NCBI RefSeq assembly: GCF_036346875.1
Contig: NZ_CP107852.1
Coordinates: 3,968,001-4,032,000 of the forward strand
Source: Nocardia sp. NBC_00508
GTDB taxonomy: Bacteria; Actinomycetota; Actinomycetes; Mycobacteriales; Mycobacteriaceae
Direction: 5' to 3'
DNA: 64,000 bases
Made by a program: the position numbers and the translations under genes. Below are positions 8,039 through 17,298 of this stretch, one piece after another (position 1 is the first letter of the stretch; the number at the start of each line of letters is the position of its first letter). The notes beneath the pieces are model-generated. The model saw only the letters and a list, made by a program, of their open reading frames with translations, made no database searches and was not told the DNA's origin.

Positions 8039-8872
8039 GTGCGCGTCTCCCCCTCCACCGCCGCCGGGGACGGGCTTTCGCCCGCCTCCGAGCCCTCCGA
8101 AACGCAGTCGGCCGCCGCCGCGGCTCCGAAACGGAAAACCAGGGCGCGACAGGCGGAAACCCGGCTCGGGCTGGTCCGAAGGGCGCGCCGGATGAACCGG
8201 GAACTGGCCGTCGCGTTCCCCGATGCGCACTGCGAGCTCGATTTCACCACGCCGCTCGAATTGGCGGTCGCGACAATACTTTCGGCACAGTGCACCGACG
8301 AGCGCGTGAATCTCACCACGCCCGCTGTGTTCGCTCGCTACCCGGATGCCCGCGCTTATGCCGAGGCGAACCGCGCGGAGCTGGAGGAATACCTCCGGCC
8401 GACCGGGTTCTTCCGGAACAAGGCCGCCGCGCTGATCGGCCTCGGGCAGGCGTTGCTGGAGCATTACGACGGTGAATTGCCTCACACGCTGACCGAGCTC
8501 GTCCGGTTGCCCGGCATCGGGCGCAAGACCGCCAACGTGATCCTCGGTAACGCGTTCGGCGTCCCCGGCATCACCGTCGACACCCACTTCGGCCGTCTGG
8601 TCCGCCGCTGGGCATGGACCGACGAGGAAGATCCGGTGAAGGTCGAACACATCGTCGGCGCGCTGATCGAGCGCAAGGAATGGACGATGCTCTCGCACCG
8701 GGTGATCTTCCACGGCCGCCGCGTCTGCCATGCCCGCAAGCCGGCGTGCGGGGCGTGCATCCTGGCCAAAGACTGTCCATCCTTCGGGGCCGGGCCGGCC
8801 GATCCGGAGGCCGCGGCCAAGCTGGTGAAGGGGCCCGAGCGGGAGCATCTGCTCGAGCTGGTGGGCCGGTGA
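8039..8872 (+). CDS. nth: Endonuclease III (DNA glycosylase/AP lyase)
   Basis: Base-excision repair enzyme that removes oxidised pyrimidines and cleaves the abasic site. The helix-hairpin-helix LPGIGRKTANVILG carries the catalytic lysine (GRKTA), and VDTHFGRLVRR carries the catalytic aspartate. The [4Fe-4S] loop is C-X6-C-X2-C-X5-C (CHARKPACGACILAKDC). From GTG 8039 the protein is 277 residues, longer than Rv3674c by an alanine-rich N-terminal extension; the conserved region begins at RRARRMNRELA, so the true start could be later. Its stop overlaps the TlpA-like start by 4 bases. Confidence 0.92.
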   Translation: MRVSPSTAAGDGLSPASEPSETQSAAAAAPKRKTRARQAETRLGLVRRARRMNRELAVAFPDAHCELDFTTPLELAVATILSAQCTDERVNLTTPAVFARYPDARAYAEANRAELEEYLRPTGFFRNKAAALIGLGQALLEHYDGELPHTLTELVRLPGIGRKTANVILGNAFGVPGITVDTHFGRLVRRWAWTDEEDPVKVEHIVGALIERKEWTMLSHRVIFHGRRVCHARKPACGACILAKDCPSFGAGPADPEAAAKLVKGPEREHLLELVGR

Positions 8873-9510
8873 GTTCAGAGCCCTCGGGCGGAGAAGTTGC
8901 GGGGCATGCGTGGCGTTGGGCACTTGCCGGTCTGATCGCGGTGGTAGCGCTGGCCGTCGCAGTGTGGCCGCGCGGTGACCATGCCGAGACGCCCACGCCA
9001 CCGCCGGTTACTTCCGGTGTCTCCAGCGAACTGCGCGCCGCGGCCGGTCCGGCCGACTGCCCGGCTACCGCCACCACGGGGAACGGTCCGCTGGCCGGGA
9101 TAGCGTTGACCTGCCTGGCAGACGGCAGGCAGGTCGACTTGACCGCCGCGCTGGCGGGCAAGCCCGCCCTGCTGAACCTGTGGGCCTACTGGTGCGCACC
9201 ATGCGCCCAGGAGTTGCCGTATTTGCAGCAATACGCACAACGAGCTGGGAACGCGATTACCGTGCTGACCGTGCACAGCGACCCTGATGAAGCCAAGGCA
9301 CTGGCCAGGCTGACCGGACTGAACGTGAAGTTGCCCGGCGTGCTCGACGCGGACGCGCGGGTGCGCGCGGCCGTCGGCGCCCCGGCGGTGTTACCGGTCT
9401 CGGTGCTGGTGCGGGCCGACGGCTCGGTCGCCGACGTGGTCGTGCGGGCCTTCGCGGGGGTCGATGACATCGCCGACACCGTCGCGGCCGAGCTCGGGGT
9501 GGCCGCATGA
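8869..9510 (+). CDS. TlpA-like membrane-anchored thioredoxin
   Basis: 213 residues. An N-terminal membrane helix (WALAGLIAVVALAVAVW) leads to an extracytoplasmic thioredoxin fold with the redox motif WCAPC in LWAYWCAPCAQELPYL, and a cis-proline region APAVLPVSVLV. Two further cysteines (PADC and ALTC) lie before the fold. It is expected to reduce or isomerise exported protein disulfides. The GTG start overlaps the nth stop (GTGA at 8869-8872), so it is translationally coupled. Orthologue of Rv3673c by position and domain plan. Confidence 0.88.
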   Translation: MSSEPSGGEVAGHAWRWALAGLIAVVALAVAVWPRGDHAETPTPPPVTSGVSSELRAAAGPADCPATATTGNGPLAGIALTCLADGRQVDLTAALAGKPALLNLWAYWCAPCAQELPYLQQYAQRAGNAITVLTVHSDPDEAKALARLTGLNVKLPGVLDADARVRAAVGAPAVLPVSVLVRADGSVADVVVRAFAGVDDIADTVAAELGVAA

Positions 9511-9561
9511 CGAGGCCTGGCGATCGCTTCGGTCGGTTCGGCGGGTGCGGGGAGGGGTGAG

Positions 9562-10278
9562 ATGACCTTCGAGGTATCGCAAGACATTCCGAAATGGCTG
9601 ACCAGATCGGCCGAACCGGTGGCCGACACCGCCGACACGTTGACGAAGGCGCGCGCCCTGCGTCGGGCCTTGACGTTGACCTCGACGCCACGCCAGGCCG
9701 CGGTGCTCGTCCTGTTCGGCGGCTCCCCGGAGGCGGACCCGGACGCGCCCGGCGGGCTGCCCGCCGACGCGGAAGTGCTGCTCACCCAGCGCGCCTCCAC
9801 CATGCGGCAGCACCGCGGTCAGGTCGCGTTTCCAGGCGGCGAGGTGGACCCCGGTGATTCCGGGCCGGTCGACACGGCACTGCGGGAGGCGTGCGAGGAA
9901 ACCGGTCTCGAACGCTCGGGCGTGGAACCGTTCGCCATGCTGCCGACACTCTTCGTGCCGCCGTCCCGGTTCGACGTCACGCCGGTCATCGCGTATTGGC
10001 GCACGCCGGGCGAGGTCCGTGTGGTGAACGAGAGCGAGACCGAGCGGGTCGTGCGCGTTCCACTCGCCCAGCTGCTCGATCCGGCGAACCGCTTCGTGGT
10101 CCGCAGCAGCCTCGGCTACCAGAGCCCGGCGTTCCAGGTGGACGGCATGCTGGTCTGGGGCTTGACCGGCGGCATCCTCGCCGGGATCAGCAAAGCCTCC
10201 GGCTGGGATCGCGAGTGGAACCACGAGGACGTTCGTGATCTGGAGACCGCACTCGCCGCCGTGGGGATGACCTTATGA
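9562..10278 (+). CDS. Nudix hydrolase (CoA pyrophosphatase-like)
   Basis: 238-residue Nudix protein. The Nudix box GGEVDPGDSGPVDTALREACEETGL matches G-x5-E-x7-REUxEExGU with one small insertion. The preceding LTQRASTMRQHRGQVAFPGG is the upstream motif of the CoA-diphosphatase (NudL/YeaB) group, so the likely substrate is CoA or its derivatives. ATG at 9562 with a GGGAGG-like site. Its stop overlaps the marP start by 4 bases. Matches Rv3672c. Confidence 0.88.
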   Translation: MTFEVSQDIPKWLTRSAEPVADTADTLTKARALRRALTLTSTPRQAAVLVLFGGSPEADPDAPGGLPADAEVLLTQRASTMRQHRGQVAFPGGEVDPGDSGPVDTALREACEETGLERSGVEPFAMLPTLFVPPSRFDVTPVIAYWRTPGEVRVVNESETERVVRVPLAQLLDPANRFVVRSSLGYQSPAFQVDGMLVWGLTGGILAGISKASGWDREWNHEDVRDLETALAAVGMTL

Positions 10279-11468
10279 GTTCGTCGGCCTGGCTCGACAT
10301 CGCCGTCGTGCTGCTCGCGTTGCTCGCCGCGTCCTCCGGGTGGCGACAGGGCGCGGTGGCCTCCGCGCTGGCCTTTCTCGGCGTGGTGCTCGGCGCCGTC
10401 GCGGGCATCTTGATCGCGCCGCACATCCTGATGCACGTCGACGAGGGCCGGACCAGAGTGCTCACCGGCGTGCTGCTGATCGTGGTTCTGGTGATCGTCG
10501 GCGAGGTCGCGGGCATGGTGCTCGGGCGCGCCGCGCGCAGCGGGATGCGCCATCCGTTCACCCGCAGCGTGGACAGCGTGGTCGGCGCGGTGTTGCAGGC
10601 GGTCGCCGTGCTGGTCACGGCGTGGCTGCTCGCGCTGCCGCTGGCCACCTCGTCGCAGCCGGCCATTGCGACCGCGATCAACGGCTCGCGGGTGCTCGCC
10701 GACGTCAATGACGTGGCGCCGAACTGGCTGCGCAGGCTGCCCAACGAGTTCTCCAAGCTGCTCAACACCTCGGGCCTGCCGGATGTGATCGGTCCGTTCG
10801 GGCGGGCGCCGATCGCGGCGGTCGAGCCGCCCGATCCGAGCGTGCTCGCCAGCCCGGTCGCCGCCTCGCTGCAGCAGAGTGTGCTGCGCATTCGTGGCGT
10901 GGCGCCGAGCTGCCAGCGGGCGCTGGAGGGCTCGGGCTTCGTGATCGCGCCGGAGCGCGTGATGACCAACGCCCACGTCGTCGCGGGCACCAGGAGCGTC
11001 TCGGTGGACACCCCGCGCGGTCCGTTGGACGCGAACGTGGTGCTGTTCGACCCGTCCAAGGACATCGCGGTACTCGCGGTGCCCGGGCTGACAGCTCCGG
11101 TGGTTCCGCGCGCGCCCGCGCCCGCCCGCTCGGGCGACAGCGCCATCGTGCTCGGCTACCCGGGCGGCGGCCCGTACACCGCCAGCGCGGCTCGGGTCCG
11201 GGAGACGCTGGACCTGACCGGCCCGACGATCTACCGCAACGGCACCGTCGAACGTGAGGTCTACACCGTCCGCGGGCAGGTCAGGGCGGGCAATTCCGGT
11301 GGGCCGCTGGTGGACACGGAAGGACAGGTGCTCGGCGTGGTGTTCGGCGCCGCCGTCACCGACGACGACACCGGCTACGTGCTCACGCTCGCGGAGGTCC
11401 GCGCTCAGCTCGCGGCGGCCGCCGGAGCCGACATCGCGGTCGACACCGGAGCCTGCGTTCTCAGTTGA
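10275..11468 (+). CDS. marP: Membrane serine protease MarP (acid resistance periplasmic protease)
   Basis: 397 residues. The N-terminal 125 residues contain four membrane helices of the CvpA/colicin V type, followed by a linker and a chymotrypsin-like protease with triad H234 (TNAHVV), D263 (SKDIAVL) and S341 (RAGNSGGPL). C213 and C394 are placed to form the disulfide known in mycobacterial MarP (Rv3671c), which is needed for stability under oxidative and acid stress. In M. tuberculosis MarP activates the peptidoglycan hydrolase RipA. Coupled to the Nudix gene by a 4-base overlap, and last gene of the nth operon. Confidence 0.92.
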   Translation: MSSSAWLDIAVVLLALLAASSGWRQGAVASALAFLGVVLGAVAGILIAPHILMHVDEGRTRVLTGVLLIVVLVIVGEVAGMVLGRAARSGMRHPFTRSVDSVVGAVLQAVAVLVTAWLLALPLATSSQPAIATAINGSRVLADVNDVAPNWLRRLPNEFSKLLNTSGLPDVIGPFGRAPIAAVEPPDPSVLASPVAASLQQSVLRIRGVAPSCQRALEGSGFVIAPERVMTNAHVVAGTRSVSVDTPRGPLDANVVLFDPSKDIAVLAVPGLTAPVVPRAPAPARSGDSAIVLGYPGGGPYTASAARVRETLDLTGPTIYRNGTVEREVYTVRGQVRAGNSGGPLVDTEGQVLGVVFGAAVTDDDTGYVLTLAEVRAQLAAAAGADIAVDTGACVLS

Positions 11469-11894
11469 GTCGGGTCCCGGCCACGCAGGGTGCGTGGCCG
11501 GGTAGGCGACTGCCTCGTCATCCCCGGCCTGGCCCGACGCTGCGGACGGACTTCGTCTGGCGGCGCCTATGGGGCCGCCGCCTCGGCCTTTGCCCGGTGC
11601 GGGCGCGCGGACGGACTTCGTCTGGCGGCGCTCATGCTGCGGCTCGGCCGGGCGCGTCTGTGGGCGGGAGCTTCATCCGGAGGTGTCATGCCCTACCTCG
11701 TCTTGCTGGAGCCTCGCGCGGGGTAAGGCGAACTTCGCCGGACAGCGTTTGTGCGATTTGCTTGCGGGCCGCTGGTGCGGGCGGACGTCGCGCGGCAGCG
11801 CTCGTCCTGCGGGCTGCCCGGCCTTGCTCCGCACCGACGCGGGTGCGGACGGAGACTTCGTCTTGCTGCACCCGGGTAGGCGTTTGTGAGGTGC
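11469..11894. repeat. Repeat-filled intergenic region, family A copies
   Basis: No gene is visible. After TAGGCGACTGCCTCG at about 11501 there are several family A cores: GCGGACGGACTTCGTCTGGC near 11540 and again near 11607, and related GACGGAGACTTCGTC near 11849. GCTCGGCCGGGCGC separates some of them. It lies between convergent marP and the EphE-like gene, so it may also end transcripts. Confidence 0.7.
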
Positions 11895-12857
11895 TCAGGC
11901 GAGGAGCTTGGCCAGCTCCGTCGTGACGACATCCGGGTTCTCCTGATGGGCGAAGTGCCCGGCCGCGGGGATGCCGACCAGACGCCGTTTCGGCGAGAGG
12001 TGCTGGCCGCGACGGAAGGTTCCCGGCAGCACGTAGGGGTCGAGGTCGCCGCGCAGGGTGAGTACCGGCATGTGGATCGGTTCGCGCATGGTCGCCATGA
12101 ACCGGCGACCGTCCGGACGCCACTGGCTGCGGAAGGCCCAGCGCTGGTATTCCAACGCGCAGTGGGCGGCGCCGGGGATCTGAATAGCCGAGCGCATCCG
12201 CCGCGCGGTGTCGACGAATTCGGCGGTGCCCGCCCATCCTGGGCTCACCCGTTGCCGCAGCAGCCGTTCCACCTCGAAGCCATCGGCGGTGGTCAGCAGA
12301 TGCTCGCCGTAGCGGGGCAGCTGGTAGCGCAGGAAGTTGGGTAGCCAGGTCGCGCGCTGGCGGCGGTTGCGCAGCACGGCGCTCTTCAGCGCCGCCGGAT
12401 GCGGTGAGCCGACCAGCGCGATCGAACGAACCAGCCGCGGGTGCAGCACCGCGGTGGTCCAGCAGACCAGTCCGCCGTCGGCGTGCCCGACCAGCATGGC
12501 CTCGGTGTAGCCGAGGGCGCGGATGAGCCCGGCGATGTCACCGGCCAGTGTCCAGCCGTCGTAGCCGCGCGGCGGCTTGTCGCTGTCGCCGTAGCCGCGT
12601 AGATCGACGGCCACGGCGCGATAGCCGAACTCGGCCAGGCCGGTCAATTGATGCCGCCAGGACCACCAGAAGTCCGCGAACCCGTGCAGCAGCACGACCA
12701 GCGGGGCATCGGACCGCTCGGGCGCCGCATCGACGACGTGGAATCGAATGCCGTTGGCATGAACGTCCCGATGTGTCCACGGTCCGTCGTAACGGACGCT
12801 GGACGGATCCGGAAGCAAGTTCGCCGACACGCCGATCGAGCCTAGTAGCCGACCCAC
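11895..12857 (-). CDS. ephE: Alpha/beta hydrolase, epoxide hydrolase EphE-like
   Basis: 320 residues from GTG at 12857. Alpha/beta-hydrolase fold with oxyanion motif LLHGFADFWWSWRHQ, nucleophile elbow VGHADGG (aspartate nucleophile, as in epoxide hydrolases and dehalogenases), and a C-terminal histidine in IPAAGHFAHQENP. The cap region supplies tyrosines (YQLPRYGEH). Position next to the holin-X-like gene matches Rv3670. A start at 12830 (GTG) is also possible; the longer ORF to 12926 would overlap the upstream gene. Substrate is unknown. Confidence 0.8.
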   Translation of the reverse strand: MGRLLGSIGVSANLLPDPSSVRYDGPWTHRDVHANGIRFHVVDAAPERSDAPLVVLLHGFADFWWSWRHQLTGLAEFGYRAVAVDLRGYGDSDKPPRGYDGWTLAGDIAGLIRALGYTEAMLVGHADGGLVCWTTAVLHPRLVRSIALVGSPHPAALKSAVLRNRRQRATWLPNFLRYQLPRYGEHLLTTADGFEVERLLRQRVSPGWAGTAEFVDTARRMRSAIQIPGAAHCALEYQRWAFRSQWRPDGRRFMATMREPIHMPVLTLRGDLDPYVLPGTFRRGQHLSPKRRLVGIPAAGHFAHQENPDVVTTELAKLLA

Positions 12858-12873
12858 CGGCTCGCGAACGCGC

Positions 12874-13374
12874 CTAGGAAGTCCGCTTCTCCAGCGCGAG
12901 GTGGTCCTCCTGCCCGCCCAGCGCATGCGGCAGCACCGTGCGCGCCTGCTTCAGCGAGTCGATCGTCTTCTCCGGCGCGCGCAGCTTCTTCATCCGCCGA
13001 TAGCCGAGGAACGCGAGCACCGCGGTCGCCACGATCATGAGTCCGAAGACGATCAGGAAGGCCGCCCAGCGCGCCAGCCACACGTCGAGCAGCTCGCCGA
13101 GGAAGAAGAAAAAGAAGAACGTGCTGAACAGCAGCACGGTCAGCGCGAGGATGAAGTAGACGCTGCCCTGCAGGCCCTTCTTGATCTCACCGGTGACCTC
13201 GGCCTTGGCCAGTGCCACCTCGGCGCGGACCAGGGTCGACATCTGCTCGGCGGCGTCGCGAACCAAAGTTCCGAAGCTGGCGGAGCCGAGTGGATCGGCG
13301 TCTGTGAGGGGGATGGAGGTCACCGTACGACCGCGCTGCGCGTCGTTCCCGTTACCGCCGTGGTTGAAACTCAC
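12874..13374 (-). CDS. Phage holin-X-like (DUF1469) membrane protein
   Basis: 166 residues from GTG 13374. An amphipathic N-terminal segment (LVRDAAEQMSTLVRAEVALAKAEV) is typical of the actinobacterial Holin-X / DUF1469 family. Two adjacent membrane helices follow (VYFILALTVLLFSTFFFFFFLG and AAFLIVFGLMIVATAVLAFLG) and then a cytoplasmic charged tail. Position matches Rv3669. Despite the family name there is no sign of a prophage or lysis cassette; the cellular role is unknown. It precedes the EphE-like gene by 16 bases, so they are probably cotranscribed. Confidence 0.78.
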   Translation of the reverse strand: MSFNHGGNGNDAQRGRTVTSIPLTDADPLGSASFGTLVRDAAEQMSTLVRAEVALAKAEVTGEIKKGLQGSVYFILALTVLLFSTFFFFFFLGELLDVWLARWAAFLIVFGLMIVATAVLAFLGYRRMKKLRAPEKTIDSLKQARTVLPHALGGQEDHLALEKRTS

Positions 13375-13394
13375 TTGGTCGACCCTTCTCCCTG

Positions 13395-13575
13395 TCCGGG
13401 CACTGCTTGCGCCCCGTTCGATCCGCGGCGCCTCCGGTGCCCTCCACTGGTCACGCAGGCTACCCGCCTCCGGGCACGTTGCTCGCGCCGCTGTGTTCCA
13501 TCTACGGCGCTCCCGGTGCCCTTCGTGGCCACGCAGGCTGCCGCCTCCGGGCACGTCGCTCGCGCCGCCTTACTC
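13395..13575. repeat. Family C intergenic repeat, about 2.3 units of 79 bp
   Basis: Two units start at 13427 and 13506 (GGCGC-CTCC-GGTGCCC, then CACGCAGGCT, CCGCCTCCGGGCACGT and GCTCGCGCCGC). A partial unit precedes them at about 13397. The array fills the gap between NhaA and the holin-X-like gene. Short relatives are seen at 7655-7700 and 61612-61675. Confidence 0.75.
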
Positions 13576-14790
13576 TTCACGTTGTAGCGCACGGGCGTCC
13601 CGCCGCGCCTGGTGGACACGCCCGCGCCGCAACAGTAGCGCCGAACCGGCGAGCGACGCCGTCATTGATGTCACCAACACAGCGGTTTTCGCCAATTCGA
13701 CAGATGACCCGTCCGCGACATCGGAGAGCGCGAGTTCCGCCACGAGAAGGCTAACGGTGAAGCCGATTCCGCCGAGCACCGACAGGGCGAACATATCCCG
13801 CCAGCCGAGTTCGCGCGGGCGCGTCGCGATGCCGAGCCGGATTGCCACCCAGCTCATCCCGAAGATTCCGAGCGGTTTGCCCACCAGCAGGCCGAGAACC
13901 ACGGCGAGGGCGAGCCTGTCGCTGACCAGCTCACCGAAAACGTTGGTGTTCAACGTGACTCCGGAGGCGAAGAGCGCGAACAACGGAACGCACACGCCGG
14001 CGGAGACCGGCTGGAACAAGTGCTCCAGTCGCGTGGAGGGCGCCTCCCGCTCGCCGGGATCGAGACGCACCCTGGTGAGCAGGCCGAGCACGACACCAGC
14101 GATGGTGGGGTGGATGCCCGCCTCGTGCAGTGCGTACCAGGACATCAGCGCCAGCGGGAGATAGCACAACGGCGTGCTGATCCGTTTGCGCTGTGCCAGC
14201 ACCCAGACGGCGAAGCATCCGGCCGCGGCCAGCAGCCACAGCAGCGCCACTGTCGTGGTGAACAGCACCGCGATCAGGATGATCGCTATCACGTCGTCGA
14301 CCACCGCGAGGCTGAGCAGGAAAACGCGTGCGCCCGCCGGGATGCGCGAGCCGGTCAACGCGAGCACCGCCAGTGCGAACGCGATATCGGTGGCGACCGG
14401 AATGGCCCAGCCCCGGTCCATGCCGGGGACGCCGAACCCGACCGCCGCTGCGATCAGCGCGGGGGCCAGCACACCGCCGATCGCCGCGATCACCGGTAAC
14501 GTGGCGCGCTTGCGGTCGGCGAGTTCGCCGACCATCAGTTCACGTTTGAGCTCCAGCCCGGCGACGAAGAAGAACACCGCGAGCAGGCCGTCTTTGGTCC
14601 AGTCGGCGAGAGTCAGTTCCAGATGCAGCGGCGGGATCGCGACGACTGTCTCGGTCATCGTCCAGTAGCTCGCACCCCACGGCGAGTTCACCCACAGCAA
14701 CGCGGTCGCCGCTGCGATCAGAAGCAATGCGCCACCGACGGTTTCGGTGCGGAGATAACGGGATAGTTCCGAGCGCACCTGCGTGATCAC
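13570..14790 (-). CDS. nhaA: Na+/H+ antiporter NhaA
   Basis: 406 residues from GTG 14790, with an AAAGG site upstream. About 11-12 membrane segments are visible. The functional core is conserved: T134-D135 (PVATDIAFAL) in the unwound helix IV and the ion-binding pair D165-D166 in LAVVDDVIAI, matching T132, D133, D163 and D164 of E. coli NhaA. It exports sodium in exchange for protons and should help at alkaline pH or high salt. This gene replaces Rv3668c (a protease) at this point of the M. tuberculosis order. Confidence 0.92.
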   Translation of the reverse strand: MITQVRSELSRYLRTETVGGALLLIAAATALLWVNSPWGASYWTMTETVVAIPPLHLELTLADWTKDGLLAVFFFVAGLELKRELMVGELADRKRATLPVIAAIGGVLAPALIAAAVGFGVPGMDRGWAIPVATDIAFALAVLALTGSRIPAGARVFLLSLAVVDDVIAIILIAVLFTTTVALLWLLAAAGCFAVWVLAQRKRISTPLCYLPLALMSWYALHEAGIHPTIAGVVLGLLTRVRLDPGEREAPSTRLEHLFQPVSAGVCVPLFALFASGVTLNTNVFGELVSDRLALAVVLGLLVGKPLGIFGMSWVAIRLGIATRPRELGWRDMFALSVLGGIGFTVSLLVAELALSDVADGSSVELAKTAVLVTSMTASLAGSALLLRRGRVHQARRDARALQREE

Positions 14791-14956
14791 GGGAAACCTT
14801 TCGGGCAGTGGTCGGGCCGAGTGGACGCGGTGACCACCGACGTCGGCGTTCGATGCGCGTCCGCTTGCCGACCAGACTTCCCGGCACTCCTTACGCAATT
14901 CTAACGGGTGCGGCCGGTGGCGAAGTCCGCCACCGGCCGCACGCACGCTGTCCGGG

Positions 14957-16903
14957 TCAGTCCTTGCCCGCCCGGATCGCCTCGAAGACGCCCGGGTCGA
15001 GGAGGGTGGAGGTGTCGCCGAGTTCGCGTCCTTCGGCGACGTCGCGCAGCAGGCGGCGCATGATTTTGCCGCTGCGGGTTTTGGGCAGTTCGGGCACCAC
15101 GTGGATCTCCCGCGGCCGGGCGATCGGGCTGATCTCGCGTGACACCTCGGCCTTCAGTTCGTCCACCAGGTCCTGCCCGGTGTCCTCGGCGCCGGCGGTG
15201 AGGATGACGAAGGCGACGATGCCTTGGCCGGTGGTGGCGTCGGTGGCGCCGACGACCGCGGCCTCCGCGATGCCGGCGTGTCCGACGAGGGCGGATTCGA
15301 CTTCGGCGGTGGAGATGCGGTGGCCGGAGACGTTCATGACGTCATCGACGCGGCCGAGCACCCACAGGTCGCCGTCGGTGTCGAGTTTGGCGCCGTCGCC
15401 GGCGAAGTAGAAGCCCTGCTCGGCGAAGCGTTCCCAGTAGGTGGACTTGTAGCGTTCCATATCGCCCCAGATGCCGCGCAGCATCGATGGCCAGGGTTGG
15501 TCGAGCACCAGGTAGCCGTTGGCTTCGGTCTCGCCGAGCCGCACCGGGTTGCCTTCCTCGTCCACAACCGTCGCCGAGATGCCGGGCAGCGGGATCATGG
15601 CGGCGCCGGGTTTGGTGGCGGTGACGCCGGGCAGGGGGGAGATCATGATGGCGCCGGTCTCGGTCTGCCACCAGGTGTCCACGATCGGTGTCTTCTTCGC
15701 GCCGATGACCTCGCGGTACCAGCGCCAGGCTTCGGGGTTGATCGGTTCGCCGACCGAGCCCAGCAGCCGCAGACTGGACAGGTCGTGCGCGTCGGGGATA
15801 TCGCGGCCCCATTTCATGAAGGTGCGCACCAGGGTGGGGGCGGTGTAGTAGATGGTGACGCCGTATTTTTCGATGATCTGCCAGTGCCGGTGCTCGTCCG
15901 GGAAGTTTGGGGTGCCCTCGTAGAGCACCTGTGTGGCCCGGTTGGCCAGGGGGCCGTAGACGATGTAGCTGTGGCCGGTGACCCAGCCGATGTCGGCGGT
16001 GCACCAGTAGACGTCCTGGCCGGGTTTGTGGTCGAAGACGTAGTGGTGGGTGTAGGCGGTTTGGGTGAGGTAGCCGCCGGTGGTGTGCAGGATGCCTTTG
16101 GGTTTTCCGGTGGTTCCGGAGGTGTAGAGGATGAACAGGGGGTGTTCGGCGTCGAAGGATTCGGGTTCGTGGGTGGGGGCGGCGGTGGTGACCGTGTCGT
16201 GCCACCACAGGTCGCGGCCTTCGGTCCAGGGGACTTCGATACCGGTGCGGCGGACCACCAGGACGTGCTCGACGCTGGAGGGGGTGTCGCCCAGCGCATT
16301 GTCGACGGCGGCTTTGAGTGGGGCGGCGGTTCCGCGGCGCCATTGCCCGTCGGTAGTGATGATCAGCCGGGCGTTCGCGTCGTCGACGCGTTGGCGAAGC
16401 GCGGTGGGGGAGAATCCGGCGAACACGACCGAGTGAGTCAGGCCGAGGCGAGCGCAGGCGAGCATGGCCACGATCGCCTCGGGGATCATCGGCATGTAGA
16501 TCGCCACCCGGTCACCGGCGGCGAGTCCGAGTTCGGTCAGGTAGTTCGCCGCCCGGCACACCTCGTCGAGCAGTTCACCGTAGGTGATGGCGCGGGTGTC
16601 GCCGGGTTCGCCCTCCCAGTGGATGGCGACCTGGTCGCCGTGTCCGGCCAGCACGTGGCGGTCCACGCAGTTGTAGGCGACGTTGAGCTTGCCGCCGACG
16701 AACCACTTGGCCACCGGAGCGTCACTCCAGTCCAGCACCTGCTCGAACGGTCGATGCCAATGCAGCCTGCCGGCCTGCTCCGCCCAGAATGCATCGCGAT
16801 CGGCCGCGGCCCGCTCGTACAGCGTGGCGTCGGCGTTCGCGGCGGCGGCGAACTCCTGGGTCGGCGGGTACGAGTCCCTGTGGTCGGCGGTGGTTTCAGT
16901 CAT
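14957..16903 (-). CDS. acs: Acetyl-CoA synthetase
   Basis: AMP-forming acetate-CoA ligase, 648 residues from ATG 16903, preceded by AAAGAAGAG. Motifs: YTSGTTGKPKG (phosphate loop), TWWQTETGA in the core, the hinge after YFAGDGAKLD, and PKTRSGKIMRR, in which the catalytic lysine is the site of regulatory acetylation in this family. It activates acetate for the TCA cycle and lipid synthesis. It follows the order acs then dpp as in Rv3667-Rv3663c. A 12-codon longer start at 16936 is less likely. Confidence 0.94.
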   Translation of the reverse strand: MTETTADHRDSYPPTQEFAAAANADATLYERAAADRDAFWAEQAGRLHWHRPFEQVLDWSDAPVAKWFVGGKLNVAYNCVDRHVLAGHGDQVAIHWEGEPGDTRAITYGELLDEVCRAANYLTELGLAAGDRVAIYMPMIPEAIVAMLACARLGLTHSVVFAGFSPTALRQRVDDANARLIITTDGQWRRGTAAPLKAAVDNALGDTPSSVEHVLVVRRTGIEVPWTEGRDLWWHDTVTTAAPTHEPESFDAEHPLFILYTSGTTGKPKGILHTTGGYLTQTAYTHHYVFDHKPGQDVYWCTADIGWVTGHSYIVYGPLANRATQVLYEGTPNFPDEHRHWQIIEKYGVTIYYTAPTLVRTFMKWGRDIPDAHDLSSLRLLGSVGEPINPEAWRWYREVIGAKKTPIVDTWWQTETGAIMISPLPGVTATKPGAAMIPLPGISATVVDEEGNPVRLGETEANGYLVLDQPWPSMLRGIWGDMERYKSTYWERFAEQGFYFAGDGAKLDTDGDLWVLGRVDDVMNVSGHRISTAEVESALVGHAGIAEAAVVGATDATTGQGIVAFVILTAGAEDTGQDLVDELKAEVSREISPIARPREIHVVPELPKTRSGKIMRRLLRDVAEGRELGDTSTLLDPGVFEAIRAGKD

Positions 16904-17298
16904 TTCGTCTCTTCTTTCCACGTAGCCTGAGTGCACGATTCGACGCAGCCGAGTTCGACAGTAATCAACGGTGACTTACGCCGCGTGCGGTGTGCCGATC
17001 GGGTTTCGCCGCCGTCATGCCGTCGCGCGTCCGCCGGACGGCCGCCCCCGATGCGGCGACCTCGGCTGACCGCGACGGCGGCAATGTTCCGGCCAACCGG
17101 GCATTTGCGCACCAAACTTCGGGTGTTTCGGCAATGTTGCCGGATCGGTAACAAGTGCAACGAACTCGGATCAATCCGGTGACAGTGCCCGCGCCGCTGG
17201 TTACTCTGCCAACCACACAGGCGGATCGTGTCGGCATGCGCTGGTGGACCTCACGCGGGTGTCGTCCGGCTCCCCCCTTCTCGCATCGGGAGAACGCG
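16904..17298. other. Divergent acs/dppA intergenic region
   Basis: 395 bases upstream of both acs and dppA. No gene, repeat or clear -35/-10 pair stands out. I looked for a Crp palindrome and did not see one. Confidence 0.4.

Noticed and set aside
12874..13374. Prophage holin
   Set aside because: The family name is historical; no lysin, capsid or integrase genes are present and the gene is syntenic with Rv3669.
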